A DNA stretch of 64,000 bases. Source: Sphingomonas sp. (lineage in GTDB: Bacteria > Pseudomonadota > Alphaproteobacteria > Sphingomonadales > Sphingomonadaceae). The position numbers were made by a program, and so were the translations under genes. The notes below the pieces were generated by a model, which saw nothing but the letters and a program-made list of their open reading frames with translations, was not told the DNA's origin and did not search any database. The DNA lies in NCBI GenBank assembly GCA_025936675.1, contig JAICSX010000005.1, positions 1 to 64,000 of the forward strand, given 5' to 3'. Of this stretch, positions 49,150 to 57,827 are shown piece by piece (the first letter of the stretch is position 1; every line of letters begins with the position of its first letter).

Positions 49150-50882
49150 TAGCGCGCCGGCTGCCCCGTTTCGCCGAGCGCTTCGCTGACTTTCGCGGCG
49201 CTGTCCGGAGGAACATCGGCGGCGGCAGCGCGCCTCTCCTGCGCAGTCACGCGCCACCATTCGAGAAGCACGAATAATGTCGAGACCAGCGCGGTCGCCG
49301 CGGTCCAGCGGAACACGGGAGCATAGCCGTACATGTCGAACGCCTCACCGACCGCACCTCGCCCAAGTGTTCCAACGAGTGACAGCAAAGAACCGAGGAG
49401 CGCGTACTGGATCGCGCCATATTTCTTGCTGACGATGCTCGAGACGTAGGCGACGAAGGCCGTCAGCGCGAGGCCGACCGTGATGTTCTCGTAGCAGATC
49501 GCGATCAGGAGCCGCATCATGCGCTCGTCTCTGCCGAAGGCACGCGCCAGGGCATCGAGCCGGAACAGGTGGGCGAAGGAATCGATCATCGGCGCGCCGT
49601 CGGCGAGGTCGGCGTAAAGGAAGTTGCCGAGCGGCGGCAGGATCGCGCCCAAGAGGATCGTCGGGAAGCGGCCGATCTTGGCGAATAGATAGCCGCCCAG
49701 GCTGATGCCTAGCATCGTCATGATGATGCCGAAGATCTTGGAGGCGAAGGCAACCTCGTCCTTCGAGTAGTGCATGAAATCGAGATAGAACGGGTACGCG
49801 AAGCTGGCCCAGATATTGTAGCAAATGGCATAGGTCAGGATGAAGCCGATCGCCGCGAGCACGCCCCAGCCCATGCGGCCGGAAATCTCCGCAAGCGGAT
49901 CCACCAGCGCAGAATAAAGATGGTTCATCACGGTGCGTCTTGGGCCGTGCACAGGGTCTGGCGCGGCCAGCACGCTGTCGGGGCTTCTTGCGAGACGGTT
50001 GGCGACAGCCGCGACTGCCAGCGGAACGAACACCGTGGCGATGATGATCAGCACGCCCCAGGTCTTGGTAAAATCGGCAACCGAGGGCGGCGTCGCTCCG
50101 GGTGCGGCAGGCTCCAGCATCGACACGGCGAAGGTGACGAGTCGGACGATCGCCCACAGCCAGCTCACCCCGACGGCCGCCAGAAGCATGGCGCGGATAC
50201 CGGGCTTGAGCGCGCCGGGTTCGGCGAGGGCGCCATACAACTTCTCGCGCTCCAACCGCGGACTATCGGGAGCGGTGACCGTGACCAGCAGCAGCCCGAC
50301 GAAAAGGGCCGCCATGATGAGGAAAACATTCGGCCAGCTCATTCGTGCGGCAAGCACCAGCGCGACGGCACCGCCGACAATCGAAGCAGTGCGGTAGCCG
50401 AACTGATAAACGGCAGACAGCAGCTCGATCGGCGAAGCTTCGTCGGCCTGGTCGATACGCCAGGCGTCGATCGCGATATCGTGGCTTGCCGCAGCAATGG
50501 CAGCGACGAAAGCGATTAGGACGAAATTCCCGATAGCGGCTGCCGGATTTGTGAGCGCAAGCAGCGCCAGGCAAATGCAAACGACCACTTGGCCGAGCGC
50601 GATCCAGCTCTTGCGGCGTCCGAGCCTGCCGAGTCCCGGCAGATTCAACCGGTCGACGACCGGCGACCACAGGAATTTGAACGAATAAGCGAGCCCGATC
50701 CACGAGAAGATGCCGATGGTGGCGAGCTTCACGCCGACCTCGCCAAGCCACGCTGTGAGCGTCCCGATCAGCAGTGCGAACGGAAGGCCTGAGGAGAAAC
50801 CGAACGCCAGCATAGTCGCCGACTTGCGCGTCGCGAGCGCCGCCTTGAGCAGCTTGAAACCCTTCGGTCGCTCGTTCGCCAC
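49149..50882 (-). CDS. ampG: AmpG-type muropeptide MFS permease, first of a tandem pair
   Basis: 577 aa, longer than E. coli AmpG (491) because of an extended central loop. Signatures: FGFSSGLPFALLIGTLTAWL, YSFKFLWSPVVDRLNLP and ASHDIAIDAWRIDQADE. About 14 hydrophobic segments. GTG start with GGGAGGGG upstream. Directly followed by a paralogue with a 1-nt overlap. Together with three YkuD enzymes, the window is rich in peptidoglycan turnover functions. Confidence 0.88.
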   Translation of the reverse strand: MANERPKGFKLLKAALATRKSATMLAFGFSSGLPFALLIGTLTAWLGEVGVKLATIGIFSWIGLAYSFKFLWSPVVDRLNLPGLGRLGRRKSWIALGQVVVCICLALLALTNPAAAIGNFVLIAFVAAIAAASHDIAIDAWRIDQADEASPIELLSAVYQFGYRTASIVGGAVALVLAARMSWPNVFLIMAALFVGLLLVTVTAPDSPRLEREKLYGALAEPGALKPGIRAMLLAAVGVSWLWAIVRLVTFAVSMLEPAAPGATPPSVADFTKTWGVLIIIATVFVPLAVAAVANRLARSPDSVLAAPDPVHGPRRTVMNHLYSALVDPLAEISGRMGWGVLAAIGFILTYAICYNIWASFAYPFYLDFMHYSKDEVAFASKIFGIIMTMLGISLGGYLFAKIGRFPTILLGAILPPLGNFLYADLADGAPMIDSFAHLFRLDALARAFGRDERMMRLLIAICYENITVGLALTAFVAYVSSIVSKKYGAIQYALLGSLLSLVGTLGRGAVGEAFDMYGYAPVFRWTAATALVSTLFVLLEWWRVTAQERRAAAADVPPDSAAKVSEALGETGQPAR

Positions 50883-50960
50883 TGGTTCCCCTCCCCGGCT
50901 GAAGCGTCAATCCTTAGTCAGGTTTCACGCCACGCCTAGCCCCGCGATGAATGGAGCGCG

Positions 50961-51398
50961 CTAGTCCGACTCTTTTGCGAGGACGAACAGTTCGAGGCCC
51001 TTGGGCGGCTTCACTCTTTCGCCCTGAATGTGGCGATCTACGGTCTCGATCGCCTTGCACAGCTGGCGCTCGGTATAGGGCTTGAGCAAGCAGCCGACCG
51101 CGATCTCGGATGCGCCGGGATAGGGATGGCCGGTCGCGAATAATGTCGGAACGCCTTTGTCTTTCGCCGCTTTGGCCAGATGAATGCCGGTCTGCTGCTT
51201 CTTCAACCGCACATCGCTGAGGATCAGATCGATGGCCTCGCGCTCCAGCACCTTCAGTGCCTCGTCGAGATCGTCGACCGTAGCGACGATCTCATATCCT
51301 GCGTCCCCGAGGATATTTTCGTTGTCGAATGCGGTCAGCGGTTCGTCCTCGACGATAAGGATCCGCTTGACGACCTGGTTACGCTTCCCGAACAGCAT
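50961..51398 (-). CDS. Receiver-only response regulator (CheY-like)
   Basis: 145 aa, a single receiver domain. Acidic pocket in ILIVEDEPLTAFDNE, phospho-acceptor Asp in LILSDVRLKKQQ (about residue 66), Thr in TLFATGHP and Lys in CLLKPYTERQL. A ~25-residue C-terminal extension follows. The ATG at 51398 is chosen on family start; a GGGAACGAG site precedes it. Such stand-alone receivers relay phosphate in alphaproteobacterial networks. No cognate kinase nearby. Divergent from the pseudouridine synthase by 24 nt. Confidence 0.85.
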   Translation of the reverse strand: MLFGKRNQVVKRILIVEDEPLTAFDNENILGDAGYEIVATVDDLDEALKVLEREAIDLILSDVRLKKQQTGIHLAKAAKDKGVPTLFATGHPYPGASEIAVGCLLKPYTERQLCKAIETVDRHIQGERVKPPKGLELFVLAKESD

Positions 51399-51422
51399 CT
51401 CGTTCCCGACCCCAAAGGCCAA

Positions 51423-52226
51423 ATGACTCCGCGACCGCAACGAACGACGCGCAAACCTGTGCCGCATGGCCGACGCGGTGAAGCCGCGCCGGTGCAAAAT
51501 CGTGACGCAGGACCTCAACGCATTGCAAAACTGCTCGCGCGCGCCGGAGTCGCGTCCCGGCGCGAGATTGAGCGCATGATCGCCGAAGGGCGCATCGCAC
51601 TCAATGGAGAAAAGCTGACGACCCCCGCAACGCTGCTAGAAACTCTTGCCGGCGTTACCGTCGATGGAAAGCCGGTGCGACCGGCAGCGGCGACCCGGCT
51701 GTTCCGCTTCTATAAGCCCGAACGGACGATCACTGCGGCGCATGATCCGAAGGGCCGCGCGACAATATACGACAAGCTTCCCTCCGGCCTACCGCGGCTG
51801 ATGCCGGTGGGACGATTGGATTTCATGACGGAGGGACTGCTCCTCCTCACCAATGACGGCGGGCTGAAGCGCCAGCTCGAATTGCCGAGAACTGCCGTGG
51901 TCCGCAGCTATCGGGCCCGCGCTCACGGCAGGATCAGCCAAACCCAGCTCGAGGAGCTGGCCGAGGGCGTGACGATCGACGGTGTTCATTATGGCTCGAT
52001 CAACGCGAATCTGGAGCGGCGGACCGGCAGCAATTGCTGGATCGAGCTCAGCCTCACCGAAGGGAAGAACCGCGAGGTCCGGATCGTCCTCGCGCATCTA
52101 GGGCTGCAGGTCTCGCGCCTGATCCGGACTGCTTACGGCCCGCTGACGCTCGAGGGACTTTCCGCCGGTGAGGTCGCGGAGGTGCCCGACGCGGCGCTCG
52201 ACGCCTTCCGCAAATCGCTGAAATGA
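51423..52226 (+). CDS. RsuA/RluB-family rRNA pseudouridine synthase
   Basis: 267 aa. An N-terminal S4 RNA-binding domain (RIAKLLARAGVASRREIERMI) and a catalytic domain with the family Asp motif GRLDFMTEGLLLLTNDG, followed by RSYRARAHG and NREVRIVLAHLGLQVSRLIR. The RsuA/RluB/RluE/RluF group modifies 16S or 23S rRNA; RluB is the usual ortholog in this group but cannot be fixed here. AAAGG lies 6 nt before the ATG. The ATGA overlap with rsmD couples two rRNA-modification genes. Confidence 0.9.
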   Translation: MTPRPQRTTRKPVPHGRRGEAAPVQNRDAGPQRIAKLLARAGVASRREIERMIAEGRIALNGEKLTTPATLLETLAGVTVDGKPVRPAAATRLFRFYKPERTITAAHDPKGRATIYDKLPSGLPRLMPVGRLDFMTEGLLLLTNDGGLKRQLELPRTAVVRSYRARAHGRISQTQLEELAEGVTIDGVHYGSINANLERRTGSNCWIELSLTEGKNREVRIVLAHLGLQVSRLIRTAYGPLTLEGLSAGEVAEVPDAALDAFRKSLK

Positions 52227-52756
52227 GGATCATCGCCGGCAAGTGGCGCGGTAGGCCAATTGAGCCGCCGCCGGGCATGGCTACACGTCCTACCGCCGAT
52301 CGAGTTCGGGAAACCTTGTTCTCGATGCTGGCAAGTCGCCTGGGCTCCTTTGAGGACTTGCGGGTAGCAGACCTGTTCGCCGGCAGCGGAGCGCTCGGTC
52401 TGGAAGCGCTCTCGCGCGGTGCGGCGTCGGCGACCTTCGTCGACAATGATCAGCGGGCCGCCGCCGCCATCAGCAAGAATGCGGAGAAGCTCGGCATGAA
52501 CGTCCAGGTCTTCGCTGGGTCGGCGCTCGCCCTGCCCAAATCAGAGCCGTTCGACCTGATCTTCGCCGACCCGCCTTATGCAATCGGCTCGGGAAGCGCC
52601 GTCGTGGCGTCGGTTAGAAAGTCAGGCTGGCTGACCGCCGGCGGATGGATGAGCGTCGAAACCGCCAAAGGCGACTCGGTCGAACCGCAGGATCTTACCG
52701 TCGAAGCGACACGCGACGTCGGTCGCGCGCGGCTCACGCTTTTGCGCCGCCCTTAG
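52223..52756 (+). CDS. rsmD: 16S rRNA (guanine966-N2)-methyltransferase RsmD
   Basis: 177 aa. Starts MRIIAGKWRGR as in RsmD. SAM-binding motif DLFAGSGALGLEALSRG, catalytic DPPY in FADPPYAIG, and a C-terminal block RARLTLLRRP. It methylates G966 during 30S assembly. Start overlaps the preceding pseudouridine synthase stop. The 3' end overlaps the convergent Lys/Ala-rich gene by 23 nt. Confidence 0.95.
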   Translation: MRIIAGKWRGRPIEPPPGMATRPTADRVRETLFSMLASRLGSFEDLRVADLFAGSGALGLEALSRGAASATFVDNDQRAAAAISKNAEKLGMNVQVFAGSALALPKSEPFDLIFADPPYAIGSGSAVVASVRKSGWLTAGGWMSVETAKGDSVEPQDLTVEATRDVGRARLTLLRRP

Positions 52757-53135
52757 CCTTTGCAGCAGCGCGGATTTCATCGAGCTCCGTCCCAAGCCGC
52801 CGTCCGACCGCGGCAGCGGCCGCCTTCCCTGCTGCCTTGACCGCATTGCCAGCGCGGCCGCGCCGAGTTGCGCTGCTGCTCGTGAAGCCCTGCTCGGCAA
52901 GGGCGGCAAGCGCCGCCGTCGCAGCAACCGCGACCAGCTCTGCCATCAAGGGGCTCTGGAGCAGTTTCACGAAGGCTTCACTGGCGTCGAAGCCATTTCC
53001 TTTTGAGCTTCCGCCTGAGCGTCCCCCTGAGCTTGATGAAGCCCGGACAACCTTGGTGCCGGCACGCGGTGCCGCCCTCTTGGATTTCGTACCACCGCTG
53101 TTGCCGCCGGACTTGCCGGTCCCCTTTTTCGCCAT
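52734..53135 (-). CDS. Lys/Ala/Gly-rich basic protein, histone H1-like N-terminus
   Basis: 133 aa. The first ~45 residues are disordered and basic (MAKKGTGKSGGNSGGTKSKR), with a Ser/Gly run. The rest is a helical, Ala-rich domain (FVKLLQSPLMAELVAVAATAALAALAEQ..). AGGAG is 7 nt before the ATG. No named family; the tail could bind nucleic acid, while the Ala-rich part may be amphipathic. It shares 23 nt with rsmD. Confidence 0.7.
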   Translation of the reverse strand: MAKKGTGKSGGNSGGTKSKRAAPRAGTKVVRASSSSGGRSGGSSKGNGFDASEAFVKLLQSPLMAELVAVAATAALAALAEQGFTSSSATRRGRAGNAVKAAGKAAAAAVGRRLGTELDEIRAAAKAKGGAKA

Positions 53136-53167
53136 GATGCTGCTCCTGTGACTGACGTTTGCAGGCC

Positions 53168-53755
53168 TTAACTCATTCGACGCATCGCCGTATCCGCAAA
53201 TGGGACTGCAAGACTGCACGCGTCGGCTCGTTCGCTCGAGAGCCAGCGATCGACGTCCTCGCCTGGACGAAGCATCACCGGCATCGCCTTGGGATGCACC
53301 GCGCCAACGGTCTCGTTCGGCTCGCAGGTCAGGAATGCGTAGAACGAGCCCTCTGGGCCCGGACGCCAGATTCCCGCGAACGCAAACAACGGATGCTGCT
53401 CCTCTCCGAGTCCGAACCAGACCTTGGTCTTGCTTCCGACTTCGCCGGTCCATTCGCAAAAGCTCGTCACCGGGACGATGCAGCGCCGCGCCGGGTCGTT
53501 CAGCGCGTTGCGCCAAAAGCCGCTGTTGAGGTTCCGCACGTTTGTGACCGGTCGCCCGGCCGCCGCCTGCGGCCCCGGGAACCCCCACTTCATCGTCTCG
53601 AGCTTCAGCCGGCCGTCGTTCCTCAGCAGCACCGGAGCGCTGTAGCCCGGGTAGATCTCGTCATAGGCAGGGACGTTCGTCTTATCGCCTTCGAAGGGCC
53701 CGAAGATCCTGCGCATCTCATCGACCGTGGCAGTCATGCTGTAGAGGTTGCACAT
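53168..53755 (-). CDS. SOS response-associated peptidase (SRAP, YedK/HMCES family)
   Basis: 195 aa. Starts MCNLYSMT so that Cys2 becomes the N-terminal residue that cross-links abasic sites in single-stranded DNA. The catalytic Glu is in VTSFCEWTG, NVRNLNSG supplies the Asn, and the His is in AVHPKAMPVML. The ATG at 53755 is fixed by the need for Cys2. Protects abasic sites at forks. Despite the name, no LexA box is seen in front of it here. Confidence 0.92.
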   Translation of the reverse strand: MCNLYSMTATVDEMRRIFGPFEGDKTNVPAYDEIYPGYSAPVLLRNDGRLKLETMKWGFPGPQAAAGRPVTNVRNLNSGFWRNALNDPARRCIVPVTSFCEWTGEVGSKTKVWFGLGEEQHPLFAFAGIWRPGPEGSFYAFLTCEPNETVGAVHPKAMPVMLRPGEDVDRWLSSERADACSLAVPFADTAMRRMS

Positions 53756-53863
53756 GGCTCCGGCGGATAGTCGCAACGGCATTCGAACCGCAACGGCCGT
53801 AATGTAGGATAATCTTCACTTCTCTCAGCCATATGCGGTCGCGTACCGAAGTGGATTGGGACA

Positions 53864-55462
53864 TTGCGTAAGCAAAAGAGCAAGGCTGTCCGGCTAGCCG
53901 GCAGTCACGTCATTACTACGTGCGCGACGGTCGCCGCGATCTTGCTGTTCGTGGCGCTCGGCAGCCAAGTCGTGCCTGCAGCGCTGCTGGGCGCGCGACT
54001 GCCGGACTCGGCAAGCACGCTTAAGGTCGCCTTCCTCCTAAACATCGCCATCATCCTATTCGGATGGAGGCGGTCGAAGGATCTTCGCGAAGCGCTGGAA
54101 GCGTACGAAGCGGCCGAGCGACTGGCCCAGAGCAATGCGAACACCGACCCCACGACGGGCCTCGCCAATCGTCGCGAGCTGATGCGGTCGCTCGACGACG
54201 CGCTCGGTGCGAAATCAGGCGGCGTGTTCCTCGTACTCGACCTCGACCACTTCAAGCGCGTCAACGACCTTTACGGTCACTTGGCCGGCGACAAGGTGCT
54301 CAGGCGCGTCGCCGAGGTCTCCAAGAGCGTCGCTCCTGCGGATGCCTGTTGTGCGCGAACGGGCGGCGATGAATTCGCGATGCTGCTGCCAACCTCGGAC
54401 GAAGCCGCCGCGGAGGAAATTGCGCGCAGCATTCTCACCGCCCTTTCCTCGCCCGTGCTGATCGAGGGTTCGCAGATCCAGGTCACCGCCTCGATCGGCT
54501 TCTCACGACTGGCCGACTGCAGCGACGACGAAGCCGTGCTTCGCCACAGCGACGTCGCGCTTTACGCGGCAAAGAGAGCGGGCCGTAACGCGTTTGCCTG
54601 GTTCGACGAGGAGCTCGAGCGCGAGCTGACTGAGCGGCTCAAGCTCGAGGAAGGCATCCGCCGCGGCATCAAGGACGGCGAGTTCATTCCCTTCTTCCAG
54701 CCGCTCGTCGATCTCACGACGCGGCAGATCATCGGCTTCGAGGCGCTTGCGCGCTGGCGTTCGCCGGATCGCGGGCTCGTCGAGGCAGAAACCTTCATCG
54801 AAACGGCCGAGCGCACCGGCCTGATCGGTCCGCTGACCCTCAACGTCCTTGAGCAGGCGCTCAAGGAAGCGCGTGCCTGGCCGACCCACCTCAAGCTTGC
54901 CGTCAACGTATCGCCGGTGCAGTTCCGCGATCCCCTGCTCGCCGAGCACATCCTCAGGCTGCTCGCGACTAATGGATTCCCGGCCAGCCGCCTTGAGATC
55001 GAAATCACCGAAGGGTCGCTGCTGGAAGATCGCGAGCAGGTGCTGACCATCATCCGCAGCCTCAAGAACGTCGGCGTCAGCATCTCGCTCGACGACTTCG
55101 GAACCGGCTATGCGAGCCTCGCCCAGGTCAACCACCTGCCGCTCGATCGCATCAAGATCGACAAGAGCTTCATCACTACGATCGTGAAGAGCGAGCAGAC
55201 CGCGGCGATCGTCAGCACCATCGCGGGCCTCGGCCACAACCTGGCGGTGCCGATCACGGCCGAGGGCGTTGAATCCGAGCAGATCCGGAGCGCTCTTGCG
55301 GACTTTGGTTGCGCCGAAGCGCAAGGATGGCTGTTCGGCCGGCCGATCTCGGCCGAAGCCGTGCGCAGCTTCCTTGCAATGGGCTCAAGCGAAATGCCGA
55401 AGTCCAATAAGGTTTCGGCGGATCCACCAAGCGGCCGCAAGAGCTCGAACCGGCGCTGGTAG
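53864..55462 (+). CDS. GGDEF-EAL protein, both domains with intact motifs
   Basis: 532 aa. Two N-terminal transmembrane helices (TTCATVAAILLFVALGSQVV and LKVAFLLNIAIILFGW), a short linker helix, then GGDEF (Gly168-Phe171 region reads TGGDEF; metal-site DLDHFKRVND intact) and EAL (Glu293-Ala-Leu295, with NVSPVQF, EITEGSLL, DDFGTGYASL and the KIDKSF lysine). It could make or degrade c-di-GMP; which dominates is unknown. TTG start at 53864 with weak ribosome-binding site. A paralogue with degenerate cyclase lies at 58337. Confidence 0.92.
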   Translation: MRKQKSKAVRLAGSHVITTCATVAAILLFVALGSQVVPAALLGARLPDSASTLKVAFLLNIAIILFGWRRSKDLREALEAYEAAERLAQSNANTDPTTGLANRRELMRSLDDALGAKSGGVFLVLDLDHFKRVNDLYGHLAGDKVLRRVAEVSKSVAPADACCARTGGDEFAMLLPTSDEAAAEEIARSILTALSSPVLIEGSQIQVTASIGFSRLADCSDDEAVLRHSDVALYAAKRAGRNAFAWFDEELERELTERLKLEEGIRRGIKDGEFIPFFQPLVDLTTRQIIGFEALARWRSPDRGLVEAETFIETAERTGLIGPLTLNVLEQALKEARAWPTHLKLAVNVSPVQFRDPLLAEHILRLLATNGFPASRLEIEITEGSLLEDREQVLTIIRSLKNVGVSISLDDFGTGYASLAQVNHLPLDRIKIDKSFITTIVKSEQTAAIVSTIAGLGHNLAVPITAEGVESEQIRSALADFGCAEAQGWLFGRPISAEAVRSFLAMGSSEMPKSNKVSADPPSGRKSSNRRW

Positions 55463-55472
55463 CAGAGGCGGG

Positions 55473-55565
55473 TCAGGGCTTTCGCCGAACGGACCAGACG
55501 AATGCGGAAAGGCTGCTGATCAGCGCCGCGAGAGCGACAAGCAGTGCAGGATCGAGAACAAGCAT
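55473..55565 (-). CDS. 30-aa single-helix membrane peptide under a LexA box (SidA-like candidate)
   Basis: A 30-codon frame, ATG at 55565, TGA at 55473, with GGAG 7 nt before the ATG. The product is a single hydrophobic helix (LVLDPALLVALAALISSLSA, about residues 2-21, continuing FVWSV) with a basic C-terminal RRKP, so N-out/C-in by the positive-inside rule. A consensus LexA box lies 23 nt upstream. It is in the gap between the GGDEF-EAL and rpsA genes on the opposite strand. Size, one-helix topology and SOS control resemble Caulobacter SidA (29 aa, binds FtsW/FtsN), but no sequence homology is claimed. Confidence 0.6.
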   Translation of the reverse strand: MLVLDPALLVALAALISSLSAFVWSVRRKP

Positions 55566-55587
55566 GACGGCGACTCCAAGACGCCAT

Positions 55588-55637
55588 GTTCCCTATTTGT
55601 TCCCTAGAAGCAATAGGAATCTTCCTATTTCGGTCAA
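55588..55637 (-). promoter_or_regulatory. SOS promoter: sigma70-like elements with LexA box
   Basis: Read leftward: -35 TTGACC (55637-55632), 16-nt spacer, -10 TATTGC, then GAAC-AAATAGG-GAAC (55602-55588), the alphaproteobacterial LexA direct repeat with 7-nt spacing. The box starts near the expected transcription start, the position for repression. It drives the 30-aa peptide gene; no rightward gene starts close enough to use it. Confidence 0.65.
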
Positions 55638-55935
55638 TGACCCAGGATTACCCGTCGCGGCGCCTTCACTTGCCCTCGCGACCCCGCTCAGCTAAGGCGC
55701 GCGCCGTCCGGCGGGCGATGATCCCCTCTGGGCAGCCCGTCCATTTGGCGAGCGCGTACGGTTGACCGGGCAGTGGCCGGGACCGGAACGCGCTTTTTCG
55801 CATGGGGCTGTCGCCGGATGCCCTGAAAGGATGAGCCTTTCGGGGCAGGACATGAAACCAGGTCCGCTGTTGGAGCTTCGCCATGGTGGCGCGGCGCGGC
55901 AAGCGAATTTGAAGTTACGGAAGAATATTAGGCAT
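55638..55935. other. Gap before rpsA with no confident gene
   Basis: Nearly 300 nt between the SOS promoter and rpsA. A 42-codon plus-strand frame (55637-55765) lacks a ribosome-binding site. Minus-strand frames overlap rpsA antisense. A TTGACC near 55763 could be part of an rpsA promoter. cmk, which often precedes rpsA, is absent here. Confidence 0.5.
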
Positions 55936-57675
55936 ATGGCGACCACGACATTCCCGACCCGCGACGATTTTGCGGAGCTCCTCAACAAAAGCCTCGGCGG
56001 AGAAAACGAAGCCTTCGAAGGCAAGGTGGTGAAGGGCACCGTCACCGGGATCGAGAATGACATGGCGGTGATCGACGTCGGCCTGAAGAGCGAAGGCCGC
56101 GTTCCGCTGCGCGAGTTCGCTGCCCCCGGGCAGAAGGCAGACCTGAAGATCGGCGACGAGGTCGAGGTCTATGTCGACCGAGTCGAGAATTCGATGGGCG
56201 AAGCGATGCTGTCGCGCGACCGGGCGCGCCGGGAAGCCGCATGGGACAAGCTCGAGAAGGAATTTGAAGCCGGCAACCGCGTCGACGGCGTGATCTTCGG
56301 ACGCGTGAAGGGCGGCTTCACGGTCGATCTCGGCGGCGCCGTGGCGTTCCTGCCCGGTAGCCAGGTCGACATCCGCCCAGTTCGCGACGTCCAGCCGCTG
56401 ATGGACCTCCCGCAGCCGTTCCAGATCCTCAAGATGGACCGGCGCCGCGGCAACATCGTCGTCTCGCGCCGCGCGATCCTCGAGGAAACGCGCGCCGAGC
56501 AGCGCAGCGGCCTCATCCAGAGCCTCACCGAAGGGCAGGTGATCGACGGCGTCGTCAAGAATATCACGGACTATGGCGCCTTCGTGGACCTCGGTGGCAT
56601 CGACGGCCTGCTCCACGTCACCGACATCAGCTACAAACGCGTCAATCATCCGTCCGAAGTGCTGAACATCGGCGACACGGTGAAGGTGCAGATCATCCGC
56701 ATCAACCGCGATACGCAGCGCATCAGCCTTGGCATGAAGCAGCTGGAAAGCGACCCGTGGGAAGGCGCAGCTGCGAAGTATCCGATCGGAGGAACGTTCC
56801 GCGGCCGGGTCACGAACATCACCGAATATGGTGCCTTCGTGGAGCTCGAAGCGGGCATCGAGGGCCTTGTCCACGTCTCCGAGATGAGCTGGACCAAAAA
56901 GAACGTCCACCCGGGCAAAATCGTCAGCACTTCACAGGAAGTCGACGTCAAGGTGCTCGAGGTCGACGAAGAGAAGCGTCGTATCTCGCTCGGCCTCAAG
57001 CAGGCGCAGGCCAATCCGTGGGAGGCGTTCGCGGAAACGCATCCGGTTGGCTCTGTGGTCGAGGGCGAGGTCAAGAATGCGACCGAATTCGGCCTGTTCA
57101 TCGGTCTCGAAGGCGACGTCGACGGCATGGTCCACATGTCGGATATCGCCTGGGGCGTGTCGGGCGAGGAAGCGCTTCAGCTCCACCGCAAGGGTGAGAC
57201 GGTCAAGGCGCAGGTCCTCGACGTCGACGTCGAGAAGGAGCGCATCAGCCTCGGCATGAAGCAGCTCGAGGGCGGCGGCGCCGGCAAGGGCGCGACGTCA
57301 GGCGCAGGCGCTGCTGCCGGCGGCGTCAAGAAGGGCGACACCCTCACGGTGACGATCCGCGCGGTCCAGGACCCGGGACTGGATGTTCAGGTCGGCGACG
57401 ACGGGGCGACGGGCTTCATCAAGCGTGGCGATCTCGGCCGCGATCGAGACGAGCAGCGGCCGGAGCGTTTCCAGGTCGGTCAGAAGCTCGATGCGATGGT
57501 CATCGGCTTCGACCGCTCGAAGAAGCCGAACTTCTCGATCAAGGCGCTTCAGATCGCTGAGGAGAAGCAGGCGGTCGCCCAATATGGCTCGTCCGATTCC
57601 GGCGCTTCGCTCGGCGACATCCTCGGCGCCGCGCTCAAGGAAGCGCAGGCCGGGAAGGGCAACAAGAAGAAATAG
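55936..57675 (+). CDS. rpsA: 30S ribosomal protein S1
   Basis: 579 aa with six S1 OB-fold repeats, binding mRNA at the 30S platform. The start MATTTFPTRDDFAELLNKSL is family-typical; the frame remains open upstream but is not conserved. Repeats are recognisable by VVKNITDYGAFVDLGG, RVTNITEYGAFVELE and EVKNATEFGLFIGLEG. A Gly-rich spacer (GAGKGATSGAGAA) precedes the last repeat. It ends GKGNKKK. ihfB follows 152 nt downstream, the usual order in this class. Confidence 0.97.
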   Translation: MATTTFPTRDDFAELLNKSLGGENEAFEGKVVKGTVTGIENDMAVIDVGLKSEGRVPLREFAAPGQKADLKIGDEVEVYVDRVENSMGEAMLSRDRARREAAWDKLEKEFEAGNRVDGVIFGRVKGGFTVDLGGAVAFLPGSQVDIRPVRDVQPLMDLPQPFQILKMDRRRGNIVVSRRAILEETRAEQRSGLIQSLTEGQVIDGVVKNITDYGAFVDLGGIDGLLHVTDISYKRVNHPSEVLNIGDTVKVQIIRINRDTQRISLGMKQLESDPWEGAAAKYPIGGTFRGRVTNITEYGAFVELEAGIEGLVHVSEMSWTKKNVHPGKIVSTSQEVDVKVLEVDEEKRRISLGLKQAQANPWEAFAETHPVGSVVEGEVKNATEFGLFIGLEGDVDGMVHMSDIAWGVSGEEALQLHRKGETVKAQVLDVDVEKERISLGMKQLEGGGAGKGATSGAGAAAGGVKKGDTLTVTIRAVQDPGLDVQVGDDGATGFIKRGDLGRDRDEQRPERFQVGQKLDAMVIGFDRSKKPNFSIKALQIAEEKQAVAQYGSSDSGASLGDILGAALKEAQAGKGNKKK

Positions 57676-57689
57676 CCAAGTGACTGTAT

Positions 57690-57719
57690 GCGCGGCGTTC
57701 CTTTAGGGGTGCGCCGCGC
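57690..57719 (+). terminator. GC hairpin after rpsA
   Basis: GCGCGGCG and CGCCGCGC pair perfectly (57690-57697 with 57712-57719) around a 14-nt loop, 14 nt beyond the rpsA stop. No T-run follows, so it may stabilise the rpsA 3' end rather than terminate fully. Confidence 0.4.
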
Positions 57720-57827
57720 AAATCCTGCTTGCCTCGGCCTAACTTTCCTGACAGCGTTAGTGACCAAGCGGCCCCTGGTTTGCACGGGGGAGTTGTGGGC
57801 CGACCTAATCCTGAAGCGGGGACGACG

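Noticed and set aside
55637..55765. 42-codon plus-strand frame between the SOS promoter and rpsA
   Set aside because: No ribosome-binding site, very basic product, and its start overlaps the -35 element read the other way.
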